Part shown: in pieces, positions 1-9,312 of the stretch
Position numbering within the stretch: position 1 is the first letter of the stretch
How the letters are laid out: each line of letters starts with the position of its first letter
Source of the DNA: an uncultured Paracoccaceae bacterium
GTDB lineage: Bacteria; Pseudomonadota; Alphaproteobacteria; Rhodobacterales; Rhodobacteraceae
Direction of reading: 5' to 3'
Length of the DNA: 64,000 nucleotides
NCBI GenBank assembly: GCA_937983405.1
Contig: CALJZN010000017.1
Coordinates: forward strand, 1-64,000
Translations under genes and position numbers: made by a program
The notes under the pieces: model-generated
Told to the model about the DNA's origin: nothing
Seen by the model: the letters and a program-made list of their open reading frames with translations, nothing else
The model's database searches: none

Positions 1-1
1 G

Positions 2-157
2 GTGTGGGACGAATCGACGATGATCGCCTATGTCGCCGACCCGACGACCTTCCTGCGCGAGGTCACCGGCAACGCCCGCGCCCGCGGCAACATGGCCTTC
101 AAGCTCGGCGCCGGGGTCGAGCACATCGTCGCCTATCTCGAGAGCGTGCGGCAGTAG
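2..157 (+). CDS. Class I cytochrome c family protein, C-terminal end only
   Basis: Only the last 51 residues are inside the window; the heme-binding CXXCH would lie to the left. The visible part has the usual tail of small soluble c2/c550-type cytochromes: a helix with ADPTTFLRE, then GNMAFKL, whose Met is the expected sixth heme ligand, then a final helix ending HIVAYLESVRQ. Such proteins carry electrons in the periplasm between the bc1 complex, oxidases and other partners. The reading frame ends in TAG and a hairpin follows about 60 bases later. The subfamily cannot be fixed without the N-terminus. Confidence 0.75.
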   Translation: MWDESTMIAYVADPTTFLREVTGNARARGNMAFKLGAGVEHIVAYLESVRQ

Positions 158-215
158 GGCGGCACGGCGGCGCCGGGCACGGCCGGCGGCGCCGCCCTGC
201 GGCATCCCCGGGCCG

Positions 216-241
216 AGGCCGCCCCAAGGCCAGGGCGGCCT
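216..241 (+). terminator. Hairpin after the cytochrome c gene
   Basis: A 9-bp perfect stem (AGGCCGCCC with GGGCGGCCT) closes an 8-base loop between the cytochrome c stop and yejA. There is no long T run, so this is a terminator-like hairpin rather than a textbook intrinsic terminator. Confidence 0.4.
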
Positions 242-387
242 TGTGCGTTGCGTCACCCCCGTGCCCCGCACCGCGGCACGGTCACGCAATATCGACTTGG
301 CGGAGGTCCGGCCGCCCACTAGCTTGGGATGGATCATGCGCGGCTGCGCATCGCCCGCGCTGCGTCCGCCCCGAGGAGGATCCGACG

Positions 388-2289
388 ATGCCCCGCCGTC
401 CCGCCCCCCCTGCCGATGCCGCCGGTGCCCCCGCGACGGCCGCCATGGCCGGCCTTGCGGTTGCCCTCGGCCTTGCGCTTGCGGCGGGCCCGGCGCGGGG
501 CGACGAGCCGGTGATCGTCGCGCATGGGATCAAGACCTTCGGCGAGCTCGTCCTGCCGCCCGATTTTCCGCACCTGCCCTATGTCAACCCCGACGCGCCG
601 AAGGGGGGCGAGATCTCGGTCTGGGCCTTCGGCGGATTCGACTCGATGCATCCCTATTCGGTCAAGGGGCGGGCCGGGGCGCTGTCGTCGGTCTTTTTCG
701 AAAGCCTGCTCGAGGGCACGGCCGACGAGATCGGGGCGAGCTATTGCCTGATCTGCACGACGCTGGAATACCCCGAAAGCCGCAGATGGGTGATCTTCAA
801 CCTGCGCGACGACGTCACCTTCTCGGACGGCACGCCGCTGACGGCGGAGGATGTGCATTTCTCCTACGACATCCTGCTCAACCAGGGCCTGACCGACTTC
901 CGCACCGTGCTGGCCCAGCAGGTGGAGCGCGCCGAGGTGCTGGGCCCCCACCGCATCCGCTTCGACTTCAAGGAAGGCTTCCCGACGCGCGACCTGCCGG
1001 CGCTGGTGGGCGGGTTGCCGATCTTTTCGCGCGCCTCCTACGCGGCGCGGGGGGTGGCCTTCGACGACAGCACGCTGGTGCCGCTGACGGGTTCGGGGCC
1101 CTATGTGCTGGACCGGCTGGATGTGGGCCGCACCATCGTCTACCGCCGCAACCCCGACTACTGGGGCTGGACCCATCCGCTGATGCGCGGCCGGTCGAAC
1201 TTCGACCGCATCCGCATCGAGTATTACGCCGACTACGACGCCGCCTTCGAGGGGTTCAAGGCCGGGTCCTACCATTTCCGCAGCGAGGCGCGCGCGGCGC
1301 TCTGGGCCACGGGCTACGACTTTCCCGCGCTGCAACGGGGATGGGTGAAGAAGGTCGATCTGCCCGACGGCACGCTCGCCACCGGGCAGAGCTTCATCTT
1401 CAACCTGCGGCGCGAGAAGTTCCAGGACATCCGCGTGCGCGAGGCGCTGGGGCTGATGTTCAACTTCGAATGGTCGAACGCGACGCTGTTCTTCGGCCAG
1501 TATGCCCGCATCCATTCCTTCTGGGAGAACAGCGATCTTGCCGCGACCGGCGTGCCGGCCGACGCGGAGCGCGCGATCCTCGCGCCGCTGGTGGCCGAGG
1601 GGTTGCTGTCCGAAGGCATCCTGACGGAGCCGGCGGTGATGGCGCCGACTTCCGGCCCGCGCCAGCTCGACCGTGCGAACCTGCGCGCGGCCGGCGCGCT
1701 TCTTGATGCGGCGGGCTGGACGGTGGGCAGCGACGGGTTGCGCCGCAACGCCGCCGGGCAGACGCTGCGGGTGGAGTTCCTCAACGACTCCCCCTCGTTC
1801 GACCGCATCATCACGCCCTATGTGGACAATTTGCGCAACCTCGGGGTCGATGCCGTGATGAACCGGGTCGACAGCGCGCAGCGCGAGTTCCGCGAGCGCA
1901 GCTACGACTTCGACATCACGACCTTCCAGTTCCCGATGTCCTACATCCCCGGGTCGTCGCTGAAGCAGTATTTCGGGTCGGAGACCGCCGATGTCTCGGT
2001 GTTCAACCGCCCCGGCATCAAGGACCGGGCCGTGGACCGGCTGGTGGACGTGGTGCTGGCAGCCCGGACCCCGGCCGAGCTGACGCCGGCGGTCCGGGCG
2101 CTCGACCGGGTGCTGCGGGCGCTGCGGCCCTGGGTGCCGCAGTGGTATAAAAATACCCACTGGGTCGCCTACTACGACATGTACGAACATCCCGACCCGC
2201 TGCCGCCCTTCGCCCGGGGCGAGCTGGACTTCTGGTGGTTCAACGCCGAGAAGGCTGCCGCGCTGCGCGCGGCCGGCGCGATCCGCTAG
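388..2289 (+). CDS. yejA: Peptide ABC transporter, periplasmic substrate-binding protein (YejA type)
   Basis: This is an extracellular solute-binding family 5 protein of 633 residues that would capture oligopeptides in the periplasm and deliver them to YejB/YejE. Residues 1 to about 38 form a signal peptide (basic start, then an Ala/Leu-rich core, cleavage near ARG-DEP). The mature start, with HGIKTFGELVLPP and the YVNPDAPKGGEI segment, is typical of YejA-like proteins. The frame is open much further upstream, but the ATG at 388 is chosen because GAGGAGGA lies seven bases before it and it begins the signal peptide. It is first of four same-strand genes with gaps or overlaps of at most 12 bases, so it heads an operon. 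Confidence 0.9.
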   Translation: MPRRPAPPADAAGAPATAAMAGLAVALGLALAAGPARGDEPVIVAHGIKTFGELVLPPDFPHLPYVNPDAPKGGEISVWAFGGFDSMHPYSVKGRAGALSSVFFESLLEGTADEIGASYCLICTTLEYPESRRWVIFNLRDDVTFSDGTPLTAEDVHFSYDILLNQGLTDFRTVLAQQVERAEVLGPHRIRFDFKEGFPTRDLPALVGGLPIFSRASYAARGVAFDDSTLVPLTGSGPYVLDRLDVGRTIVYRRNPDYWGWTHPLMRGRSNFDRIRIEYYADYDAAFEGFKAGSYHFRSEARAALWATGYDFPALQRGWVKKVDLPDGTLATGQSFIFNLRREKFQDIRVREALGLMFNFEWSNATLFFGQYARIHSFWENSDLAATGVPADAERAILAPLVAEGLLSEGILTEPAVMAPTSGPRQLDRANLRAAGALLDAAGWTVGSDGLRRNAAGQTLRVEFLNDSPSFDRIITPYVDNLRNLGVDAVMNRVDSAQREFRERSYDFDITTFQFPMSYIPGSSLKQYFGSETADVSVFNRPGIKDRAVDRLVDVVLAARTPAELTPAVRALDRVLRALRPWVPQWYKNTHWVAYYDMYEHPDPLPPFARGELDFWWFNAEKAAALRAAGAIR

Positions 2290-2301
2290 GGGGGCGCGGG
2301 G

Positions 2302-3390
2302 TTGGGCGCCTACATCCTGCGGCGGCTTCTGCTGATCGTCCCGACGCTGATCGGGATCATGGTGATCAACTTCGCGCTGGTGCAGTTCGTCCCCGGCGGC
2401 CCGATCGAGCAGATCATCGCCCGGCTGGAAGGCGGCGGCGACGTGTTCGAGGCGATCTCGGGCGGCGGCGACGCGGGAATGCGCGACCAGGGCGGGGCGA
2501 TGGACGAGCGCTACATCGGCGCCCGCGGCCTGCCGCCCGAGTTCATCGCCCAGCTCGAGCGCGAGTTCGGCTTCGACAGGCCGCCGCTCGAGCGGTTCCT
2601 GACGATGATGTGGAACTACCTGCGCTTCGACTTCGGCACGAGCTATTTCCGCTCGATCTCGGTGGTGGACCTGGTGCTCGAGAAGATGCCGGTGTCGATC
2701 ACGCTGGGCCTGTGGTCGACGGTGATCGCCTATCTGGTCTCGATCCCGCTGGGCATCCGCAAGGCGGTGCGCGACGGCACGCCCTTTGACACCTGGACTT
2801 CCGGCGCGATCATCGTGGGCTATGCGATCCCGGGCTTCCTGTTCGCGATCCTGCTGCTGGTGCTTTTCGCCGGCGGCTCCTACCTTCAGTGGTTCCCGCT
2901 GCGGGGGTTGACCTCGGAGAACTGGGCCGAACTCTCCTGGCCGGGGAAGATCGTCGATTACCTCTGGCACATCACGCTGCCCGTGATCGCCTCGACCATC
3001 TCGGCCTTTGCCACGCTGACGCTGCTGACGAAGAACTCGTTCCTCGACGAGATCAAGAAGCAGTATGTGATCACCGCCCGCGCCAAGGGCCTGACCGAGG
3101 CCCGCGTGCTCTACGGCCATGTGTTCCGCAACGCGATGCTGATCGTGATCTCGGGCTTTCCGGCGGTGTTCGTGAGCGTGTTCTTCGGCGGCTCGCTGAT
3201 CATCGAGACGATCTTCTCGCTCGACGGGCTGGGGCGGCTGGGGTTCGAGGCCGCGGTCGCGCGGGACTATCCGGTGATCTTCGGCACGCTGTTCGTGTTC
3301 GGGCTGATCGGGCTTATCATGGGGCTGATCTCGGACCTGATGTATGTCTGGATCGACCCGCGGATCGACTTCGAGACGCGGGAGAGCTGA
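2302..3390 (+). CDS. yejB: Peptide ABC transporter permease (YejB type)
   Basis: This inner-membrane permease of 362 residues starts with TTG, 12 bases after yejA. It opens with [15 protein letters not shown], the first membrane helix of DppB/YejB permeases. A long periplasmic loop follows, containing the Gly/Asp-rich stretch around residues 50-75 typical of the YejB branch. The cytoplasmic EAA loop lies near residues 257-280 ([22 protein letters not shown] region), where the ATPase docks. It should pair with YejE to form the translocation channel. The TTG start is supported by the conserved N-terminus and a G-rich sequence before it. Confidence 0.9.
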   Translation: MGAYILRRLLLIVPTLIGIMVINFALVQFVPGGPIEQIIARLEGGGDVFEAISGGGDAGMRDQGGAMDERYIGARGLPPEFIAQLEREFGFDRPPLERFLTMMWNYLRFDFGTSYFRSISVVDLVLEKMPVSITLGLWSTVIAYLVSIPLGIRKAVRDGTPFDTWTSGAIIVGYAIPGFLFAILLLVLFAGGSYLQWFPLRGLTSENWAELSWPGKIVDYLWHITLPVIASTISAFATLTLLTKNSFLDEIKKQYVITARAKGLTEARVLYGHVFRNAMLIVISGFPAVFVSVFFGGSLIIETIFSLDGLGRLGFEAAVARDYPVIFGTLFVFGLIGLIMGLISDLMYVWIDPRIDFETRES

Positions 3391-3394
3391 GGCG

Positions 3395-4603
3395 ATGAAC
3401 GAGCCCTTCGCGGCCGACGCCGCCCGCACCGCCGAGGCCGCGCCGCGCCCGGCCTTCGATCCCGCGCGCCTGCCGCCCGAGCCCGGGGGGATGTTCCGGC
3501 TGTCGCCGCTGAACCGCCGGCGCTGGCAGAACTTCCGCGCCAACCGCCGGGCGTTCTGGTCGCTCGTCCTGTTCGGGGTGCTGTTCGGGCTGTCGCTGTT
3601 TGCCGAGGTCATCGCCAACGACAAGCCGCTGCTTGTCAGGTTCCGCGGCGAATACCGCCTGCCGATCTTCGCCTTCTATCCCGAGACGGCATTCGGCGGC
3701 GACTTTCGCACCGAGGCCGTCTATCGCGACCCCGAGGTGCAGTGCCTGATCCGCACCGGCGGCGCCGAGCTCTGCCTCGACGACCCCGCCGCGGCGCTGG
3801 AAGAGGCCCGCAGCCGCGGCACCGTCGAGGGGCGGCCCATCGAGGCGGGCTGGATCCTGTGGCCGCCGATCCCCTATTCCTACCGCACGGTGAACGACCT
3901 CGGCGGCCCGGCACCCTCGCCCCCCGACGCGCGGCACTGGCTGGGCACCGACGACACCGCGCGGGACGTGCTGGCGCGGGTGATCTACGGCTTCCGGCTG
4001 TCGGTGGCCTTCGCGCTGATCGTGACCTTCGCGACCTCGGTCATCGGCATCGCGGCGGGGGCGGTGCAGGGCTATTTCGGCGGGCTTCTGGATCTGTTCT
4101 TCCAGCGCGTGATCGAGATCTGGGGCGCCACCCCGTCGCTTTACATCATCATCATCGTCGCCGCGATCTGGCAGATGGATTTCTGGCTGCTGGTGGGTCT
4201 GATGACGCTGTTCGGCTGGACGGCGCTGGTGGGCGTGGTGCGGGCCGAGTTCCTGCGGGCGCGCAACTTCGAATATGTCCGCGCCGCGCGGGCGCTGGGG
4301 GTGTCGAGCACGCGCATCATGTTCCGCCATGTCCTGCCCAACGCCATGGTGGCCACGATCACCTTGCTGCCCTTCATCGTCACCGGCACCATCGGCAGCC
4401 TCGCCGCGCTCGACTTCCTGGGCTTCGGCCTGCCGTCCTCGGCGCCGAGCCTTGGCGAGATGACGCTGCAGGCCAAGCAGAACCTGCAGGCGCCCTGGCT
4501 CGGCTTCACCGCCTTCTTCACCTTCGCGATCATGCTGTCGCTTCTGGTGTTCATCTTCGAGGGCGTGCGCGACGCCTTCGACCCGCGCAAGACCTTCCGG
4601 TGA
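3395..4603 (+). CDS. yejE: Peptide ABC transporter permease (YejE type)
   Basis: This second permease subunit has 402 residues. A hydrophilic N-terminus of about 50 residues carries the SPLNRRRWQNFRANRRAFWSL motif region that precedes the first helix in YejE. There is then a large periplasmic domain and a block of membrane helices. The EAA loop (RAARALGVSSTRIMFRHVLPNAM region) is near residues 296-318. The stop overlaps the upstream GTG candidate of the next gene, consistent with translational coupling. It begins four bases after the yejB stop, and the ATG agrees with the family N-terminus. Confidence 0.9.
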   Translation: MNEPFAADAARTAEAAPRPAFDPARLPPEPGGMFRLSPLNRRRWQNFRANRRAFWSLVLFGVLFGLSLFAEVIANDKPLLVRFRGEYRLPIFAFYPETAFGGDFRTEAVYRDPEVQCLIRTGGAELCLDDPAAALEEARSRGTVEGRPIEAGWILWPPIPYSYRTVNDLGGPAPSPPDARHWLGTDDTARDVLARVIYGFRLSVAFALIVTFATSVIGIAAGAVQGYFGGLLDLFFQRVIEIWGATPSLYIIIIVAAIWQMDFWLLVGLMTLFGWTALVGVVRAEFLRARNFEYVRAARALGVSSTRIMFRHVLPNAMVATITLLPFIVTGTIGSLAALDFLGFGLPSSAPSLGEMTLQAKQNLQAPWLGFTAFFTFAIMLSLLVFIFEGVRDAFDPRKTFR

Positions 4604-4608
4604 GGGCC

Positions 4609-6537
4609 GTGACCGAGCCGGTGCTTCAGGTGCGCGACCTGACCGTGCGCTTCGTGCAGGGCGGCCGGACGACCGAGGCGGTCCGCGGCGTCTCGTTCGA
4701 CGTGGGCCGCGGCGAAACGGTCGCGATCGTGGGCGAATCGGGCTCGGGCAAGTCGGTCACCGCGCTGGCGACCGTGGCGCTCTTGCCGGATGCGGCCGAG
4801 ATCGGCGGCTCGATCCGCTGGCGCGGGCAAGAGATGGTGGGCGCGCCGCAGGACATCCTGCGCAAGGTCCGGGGCAACGAGATCAGCTTCGTCTTCCAGG
4901 AGCCGATGACGTCCCTCAACCCGTTGCATACGGTGGAACGGCAGATCGCCGAGGTTCTGTTCGTCCACCGGGGCCTGCGCCCGCGCTCGGCGGCGCAGCG
5001 GCTGGCCGAGCGGGCAGGGCGGCTGCGGCCGGAACGGACGCTGGCCTGGGCGCTGGCCGCGGGCGCCGCGGCGGGCCTCTACGGCCTGCTCGTGTCGCTG
5101 CCGCTGCTGGCCGAGACGACGGCGGCCGACCGGCTGGAGGCGGCGCTGGGGATGCTTCTGTCCCCCGTGGCGACGCTGGGCCTGATCGGGGCGGGGCTGG
5201 CGGCGGTGGGGTTCGGCCTGCGCGCCCTGGCCCGGCGGCCCGGGGTGGCCGAATGGGCGCGGCGCTCGCCCTCGCGCGAGGCGGTCCTCGCGCTGCTCGA
5301 GAAGGTCGGCATCGCCGAGGCCGAAACGCGCCTCGGCGCCTATCCGCACCAGCTGTCGGGCGGGCAGCGCCAGCGCGTGATGATCGCGATGGCGCTGGCC
5401 AACCAGCCCGAGCTGCTGATCGCGGACGAGCCGACGACCGCGCTCGACGTCACCATCCAGGCGCAGATCCTCGACCTGCTGGCCACGCTCAAGCGCGAGA
5501 GCGGCATGTCGATGCTGTTCATCACCCACGATCTGGGCATCGTGCGGCGCTTCGCCGACCGGGTCTGCGTGATGCAGGGCGGCGAGATCGTCGAGCAGGG
5601 GCCGGCGGCCGAGCTGTTCGCCGCCCCCCGCCACCCCTACACCCGCAAGCTGCTCGCGGCCGAGCCCCGGGGCCGCCCCGACCCGGTGCCCGAGGGCGCC
5701 CGCGAGGTGGTGGCGACCCAGGCGCTGCGCGTCTGGTTCCCGATCCAGCGCGGCCTGCTGCGCCGAACCGTGGGCCACATCAAGGCGGTGAACGCCGCCA
5801 CGATCGCGGTGCGCGAGGGCGAGACGGTGGGGATCGTGGGCGAGTCCGGCTCGGGCAAGACCACCCTCGCGCTGGCCGTCCTGCGGCTGATCCGGTCGGA
5901 GGGCCCGATCCTGTTCCTTGGCCGCGACATCACCCGCCGGACGGGCGCCGGCGCAGACGGGCCGCCGCCCCTGACGCGGGCCGAGCTGCGGCGCCTGCGG
6001 CGCGACATGCAGGTGGTGTTCCAGGATCCCTACGGCAGCCTCAGCCCGCGCATGACGGTCGAGGAGATCATCGCCGAGGGGCTGGGCGTGCACGGCCTTC
6101 CCCCCGGCGAGACCGCGCGTGCGATGGTGGCGCGGATGATGGACGAGGTGGGCCTCGACCCGATGACGATGGGGCGCTACCCGCACGAGTTCTCGGGCGG
6201 GCAGCGCCAGCGCATCGCCATCGCCCGCGCCATGATCCTGCGCCCGAAGCTTGTGGTGCTGGACGAGCCCACCAGCGCGCTGGACATGACCGTTCAGGTG
6301 CAGATCGTGGAGCTGTTGCGGGCCTTCCAGCGGCGCCACCGGCTTGCCTATGTCTTCATCAGCCACGACCTGCGGGTGGTGCGGGCGCTGGCGCACAAGG
6401 TGGTGGTGATGAAGGCGGGCGACGTGGTCGAGGCGGGCGAGGCCGCGCAGGTCTTCGGCGCGCCGAAGTCCGACTATACCCGCGCCTTGATGGCCGCGGC
6501 GTTCGACCTTAAGGCGGTGGCGGGGGCCGGGCACTGA
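4609..6537 (+). CDS. yejF: Peptide ABC transporter, dual ATPase (YejF type) with a hydrophobic insertion
   Basis: Two ABC ATPase domains are fused, as in YejF, to power the YejBE channel. Domain 1 has Walker A GESGSGKS (about residues 42-49), LSGGQ near 249 and [12 protein letters not shown]. Domain 2 has GESGSGKT near 411, FSGGQ near 528 and [12 protein letters not shown]. At 642 residues it is roughly 100 longer than usual YejF. The excess lies in domain 1 between the Q-loop region and LSGGQ, and holds two strongly hydrophobic stretches (about residues 144-169 and 178-207). All nucleotide-binding motifs are intact, so the insertion seems tolerated. GTG at 4609 is used; an in-frame GTG at 4600 overlapping the yejE stop is the alternative. 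Confidence 0.88.
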   Translation: MTEPVLQVRDLTVRFVQGGRTTEAVRGVSFDVGRGETVAIVGESGSGKSVTALATVALLPDAAEIGGSIRWRGQEMVGAPQDILRKVRGNEISFVFQEPMTSLNPLHTVERQIAEVLFVHRGLRPRSAAQRLAERAGRLRPERTLAWALAAGAAAGLYGLLVSLPLLAETTAADRLEAALGMLLSPVATLGLIGAGLAAVGFGLRALARRPGVAEWARRSPSREAVLALLEKVGIAEAETRLGAYPHQLSGGQRQRVMIAMALANQPELLIADEPTTALDVTIQAQILDLLATLKRESGMSMLFITHDLGIVRRFADRVCVMQGGEIVEQGPAAELFAAPRHPYTRKLLAAEPRGRPDPVPEGAREVVATQALRVWFPIQRGLLRRTVGHIKAVNAATIAVREGETVGIVGESGSGKTTLALAVLRLIRSEGPILFLGRDITRRTGAGADGPPPLTRAELRRLRRDMQVVFQDPYGSLSPRMTVEEIIAEGLGVHGLPPGETARAMVARMMDEVGLDPMTMGRYPHEFSGGQRQRIAIARAMILRPKLVVLDEPTSALDMTVQVQIVELLRAFQRRHRLAYVFISHDLRVVRALAHKVVVMKAGDVVEAGEAAQVFGAPKSDYTRALMAAAFDLKAVAGAGH

Positions 6538-6560
6538 GGCCCGGACCGGAGGGCCTGCGC

Positions 6561-7787
6561 GTGAACATCCTGTTCGTCCACCAGAACTTTCCCGGACAGT
6601 TCCTGCATGTCGCGCCCGAGCTCATGCGCCGCGGGCACCGGGTGGTGGCGCTGACCGATGCGGTCAACCAGCAGAAGACCTCCGTGCCGACCTTCCGCTA
6701 CAAGCACGAGGCCAAGGCGCCCGACCCCGAGGCGACGCGGCTGGCGCGCACCTACACCGAGATGACCGACCGCGCGACCACCGCGGCGCGGGCCGCGGCG
6801 ACGCTGCGCGAGAGGCACGGCTTCGTCCCCGACGTCGTGTTCGGCCATCTCGGCTGGGGCGAGACGCTGTTTTTGCGCGAGGTCTTTCCCGAGGCGCGGC
6901 ACCTCGTCTATGCCGAGTTCTACTATGGCACCCGCGGCCGGGATTCGACCTTCGACCCCGAGTTCCAGACGGCGTCGCTGAACCGCGCGATGAGCGTGAC
7001 GGCGCGCAAGGCCCATCTCGCGCTGGCGATGGCCGAGGCCGATGCCGGGATGGCCCCGACCGCGTGGCAGGCCAGCACCTTCCCCGAGACGTTCCGCAGC
7101 AAGATCTTCGTCTGCTTCGACGGGGTGGATACCGAGCGGCTGCGGCCGGACCCCGATGCGGCTCTGACCCTGCCGAACGGCCGCACGCTGGTCGCGGGCG
7201 ACGAGGTGCTGACCTTCATCAACCGCAACTTCGGCCCCTACCGCGGCTTTCACATCTTCATGCGGGCGCTGCCCGAGGTGCTGCGGGCGCGGCCGAACCT
7301 TCAGGTGGTGATGATCGGCGGCGACGGATCGTCCTATGAATCGCCGCCCGCCGAGGGCGGGACATGGCGCGAGAAGATGCTCAAGGAGGTCGGCACCCGG
7401 CTGGACCTGCGCCGCGTGCATTTTCTCGGCCGCGTGCCCTACGACAGCTTCGTGGCCGCGATGCAGGTCAGCCGGGTGCATGCCTATCTGACCTATCCCT
7501 TCGTGCTGTCCTGGTCCACCATCGAGGCGATGAGCTGCGGCGCCTGCATCGTCGGCTCGCGCACGCCGCCCGTCGAGGAGGTGATCGAGGACGGCGTGAC
7601 TGGCCGGCTGGTGGATTTCTTCGACGTCAGGGGCTGGTCCGAGACGCTGATCGACGCGCTGGCGCGGCCCGACGATCACGACTGGATGCGCGCCGCCGCC
7701 CGGGCGCAGACGATCGAGCGCTACGACCTGCGCAGCCGCTGCCTGCCCCGGATTGCCGACTGGGTCGAGGCCGGCGGGCCGGTCTGA
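6561..7787 (+). CDS. GT-B glycosyltransferase (GT4-like)
   Basis: This 408-residue protein begins NILFVHQNFPGQFLHVAPEL, a GT-B N-terminal Rossmann start found in family 4 glycosyltransferases. The C-terminal half has the nucleotide-sugar site with PFVLSWSTIEAMSCG (near residue 311) and PPVEEVIEDGVTGRLVDF. It probably transfers a sugar in surface polysaccharide or glycolipid synthesis; donor and acceptor cannot be read from the sequence. The GTG start has GGAGGG about seven bases upstream. It lies 23 bases after yejF and could be cotranscribed with it, although no shared function is evident. The next gene is convergent. Confidence 0.8.
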   Translation: MNILFVHQNFPGQFLHVAPELMRRGHRVVALTDAVNQQKTSVPTFRYKHEAKAPDPEATRLARTYTEMTDRATTAARAAATLRERHGFVPDVVFGHLGWGETLFLREVFPEARHLVYAEFYYGTRGRDSTFDPEFQTASLNRAMSVTARKAHLALAMAEADAGMAPTAWQASTFPETFRSKIFVCFDGVDTERLRPDPDAALTLPNGRTLVAGDEVLTFINRNFGPYRGFHIFMRALPEVLRARPNLQVVMIGGDGSSYESPPAEGGTWREKMLKEVGTRLDLRRVHFLGRVPYDSFVAAMQVSRVHAYLTYPFVLSWSTIEAMSCGACIVGSRTPPVEEVIEDGVTGRLVDFFDVRGWSETLIDALARPDDHDWMRAAARAQTIERYDLRSRCLPRIADWVEAGGPV

Positions 7788-7893
7788 GGCGCAGGGGCGC
7801 GCGCGCCGCGCCGTCGGCGCGGGCGGGGGGCGCGGCCGGGGGGGAAGCGCGGTCAGGGGAGGCGCGGTCGGGGGGCGCGGATCGTCGGCAGGG

Positions 7894-9249
7894 TCAGACG
7901 GCGCTGCTGTGGCCGGCGCGCGACAGTTCGTAGGCATCGAGGCTGCGGGCGATCATCCGGGTCAGCGGACGCGCCCGCCGCGGGATCGCGAGGCCGCGCG
8001 CGTCGATCTCGACCATGCCGGGAAAGGCCGCCGCGGTGCGGGCGAAGGCCGCGTCCAGCGCGGCTTCCGCGACGTCCCCGCCCGCGAGGATCTCGTCACG
8101 GTCGATGCGGAAGTCGCACATCAAGGCCTCGATGGCGCGGCCGCGCCAGCGGTCCTCGGCGGTGAAGACATGGCCGCGGTGGGTGGCGAAACGACCGTCG
8201 CGGATTGCCCTGACATAGGCCGAGGTGACCGCCGCGCTCTGCGCGTAGCCCTGGGGGAAGCGCGCGATCGACGAGGCGCCGAGGCCCACCAGCACCGGCG
8301 CGGTGTCGTCCGTGTAGCCCTGGAAGTTGCGCCGCAGCCGCCCCGTCCGCGCCGCCGTCGCCAGCCCGTCGTCGGGCCGGGCGAAGTGGTCGATCCCGAT
8401 CTCCTCGTAGCCGTCCCAGACGAACAGGTTGCGGGCGGTCTCGAACAGGCGCAGCCGGTCCTCGGGCCGGGGAATCGCGTCGGAGGGGATCATCGTCTGC
8501 CGCCGTGCCATCCACGGCACATGGGCATAGCCGTAGAGCGCCACGCGGTCGGGCGACAGCGACAGCAGTTTCTGCACGCTGTCGGAGATGCGCGTGGCGG
8601 TCTGCTCCGGCAGGCCGTAGAGGATGTCGGCATTGAGGCTGGTGACCCCGCGGGCGCGGATCGCATCCGCCGCCGCCTTCGTGACCTCGTAGGTCTGGTC
8701 GCGGCCGATGATCGCCTGGATCTCGGGGTCGAAATCCTGCACGCCGATCGAGGCGCGGGTCATCCCCGCCTCGGCGAGGGCGTCAAGGCGGGGCCCGTCG
8801 ATCTCGTTGGGGTCGATCTCGACCGAGAACTCGGCGCCGGGGGCCAGCGGCAGGACGGCGCGAATCGCCGCCGCAAGCCCGGCGATCGCGGGCGCTGGCA
8901 TCAGCGTGGGCGTCCCCCCGCCCCAGTGCATGCGCGCAAGGCGCACCCCCTCGGGCAGCGCCGCGGCGAGCAGCCGCAGCTCGGCCTTCAGCGTTTCGAC
9001 ATAGGCCAGCACCGGGGCGTCGCTGCTGGTGCCCTGGGTGCGGCAGGCGCAGAACCAGCACAGCCGGCGGCAGAACGGCACATGGACATAAAGCGAGATC
9101 GGCGAGCCGGGCGGAATGGCGCGGATCCAGGCGGCGTAGGTGTCCGGGCCGACGGCGTCGGAGAAGTGCGGCGCGGTCGGATAGCTCGTGTAGCGCGGCA
9201 CGCGCGCGTCAAAGAGCCCGAGCTTGCCGAGGGTTGATTCCGCTTCCAT
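7894..9249 (-). CDS. hemN: Oxygen-independent coproporphyrinogen III dehydrogenase
   Basis: This radical-SAM enzyme of 451 residues converts coproporphyrinogen III to protoporphyrinogen IX without O2 in the cytoplasm. The start PRYTSYPTAPHF and the cluster motif VPFCRRLCWFCAC (Cys 60, 64, 67 for the 4Fe-4S cluster, plus Cys 69) are diagnostic of true HemN. Later HWGGGTPTL and EIDPNEID segments belong to the radical-SAM barrel. The ATG at 9249 is the first Met of the conserved N-terminus. It is divergent from fnrL and shares a 63-base gap holding an FNR box, so it is probably induced at low oxygen. Confidence 0.95.
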   Translation of the reverse strand: MEAESTLGKLGLFDARVPRYTSYPTAPHFSDAVGPDTYAAWIRAIPPGSPISLYVHVPFCRRLCWFCACRTQGTSSDAPVLAYVETLKAELRLLAAALPEGVRLARMHWGGGTPTLMPAPAIAGLAAAIRAVLPLAPGAEFSVEIDPNEIDGPRLDALAEAGMTRASIGVQDFDPEIQAIIGRDQTYEVTKAAADAIRARGVTSLNADILYGLPEQTATRISDSVQKLLSLSPDRVALYGYAHVPWMARRQTMIPSDAIPRPEDRLRLFETARNLFVWDGYEEIGIDHFARPDDGLATAARTGRLRRNFQGYTDDTAPVLVGLGASSIARFPQGYAQSAAVTSAYVRAIRDGRFATHRGHVFTAEDRWRGRAIEALMCDFRIDRDEILAGGDVAEAALDAAFARTAAAFPGMVEIDARGLAIPRRARPLTRMIARSLDAYELSRAGHSSAV

Positions 9250-9283
9250 GAACCGACATTGTGCCGGACAAGCTGCGCCAGCC

Positions 9284-9297
9284 TTGACGCAGATCAA
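9284..9297. promoter_or_regulatory. FNR-type operator between hemN and fnrL
   Basis: TTGAC-GCAG-ATCAA matches the FNR consensus TTGAT-N4-ATCAA with one mismatch. It sits between the divergent hemN and fnrL starts, 35 bases before hemN and 16 before fnrL. Known Rhodobacter systems make FnrL activation of hemN likely; FnrL autoregulation from the same box is inferred from its closeness to the fnrL start. Confidence 0.8.
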
Positions 9298-9312
9298 AGA
9301 CGGGGATCGAAC

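Noticed and set aside
334-3624. Very long open frame (over 1,000 codons) antisense to yejA and yejB
   Set aside because: It is rich in Arg, His, Gln and Pro, has no domain motif and lies opposite two well-supported genes; such frames are expected in DNA of this composition.
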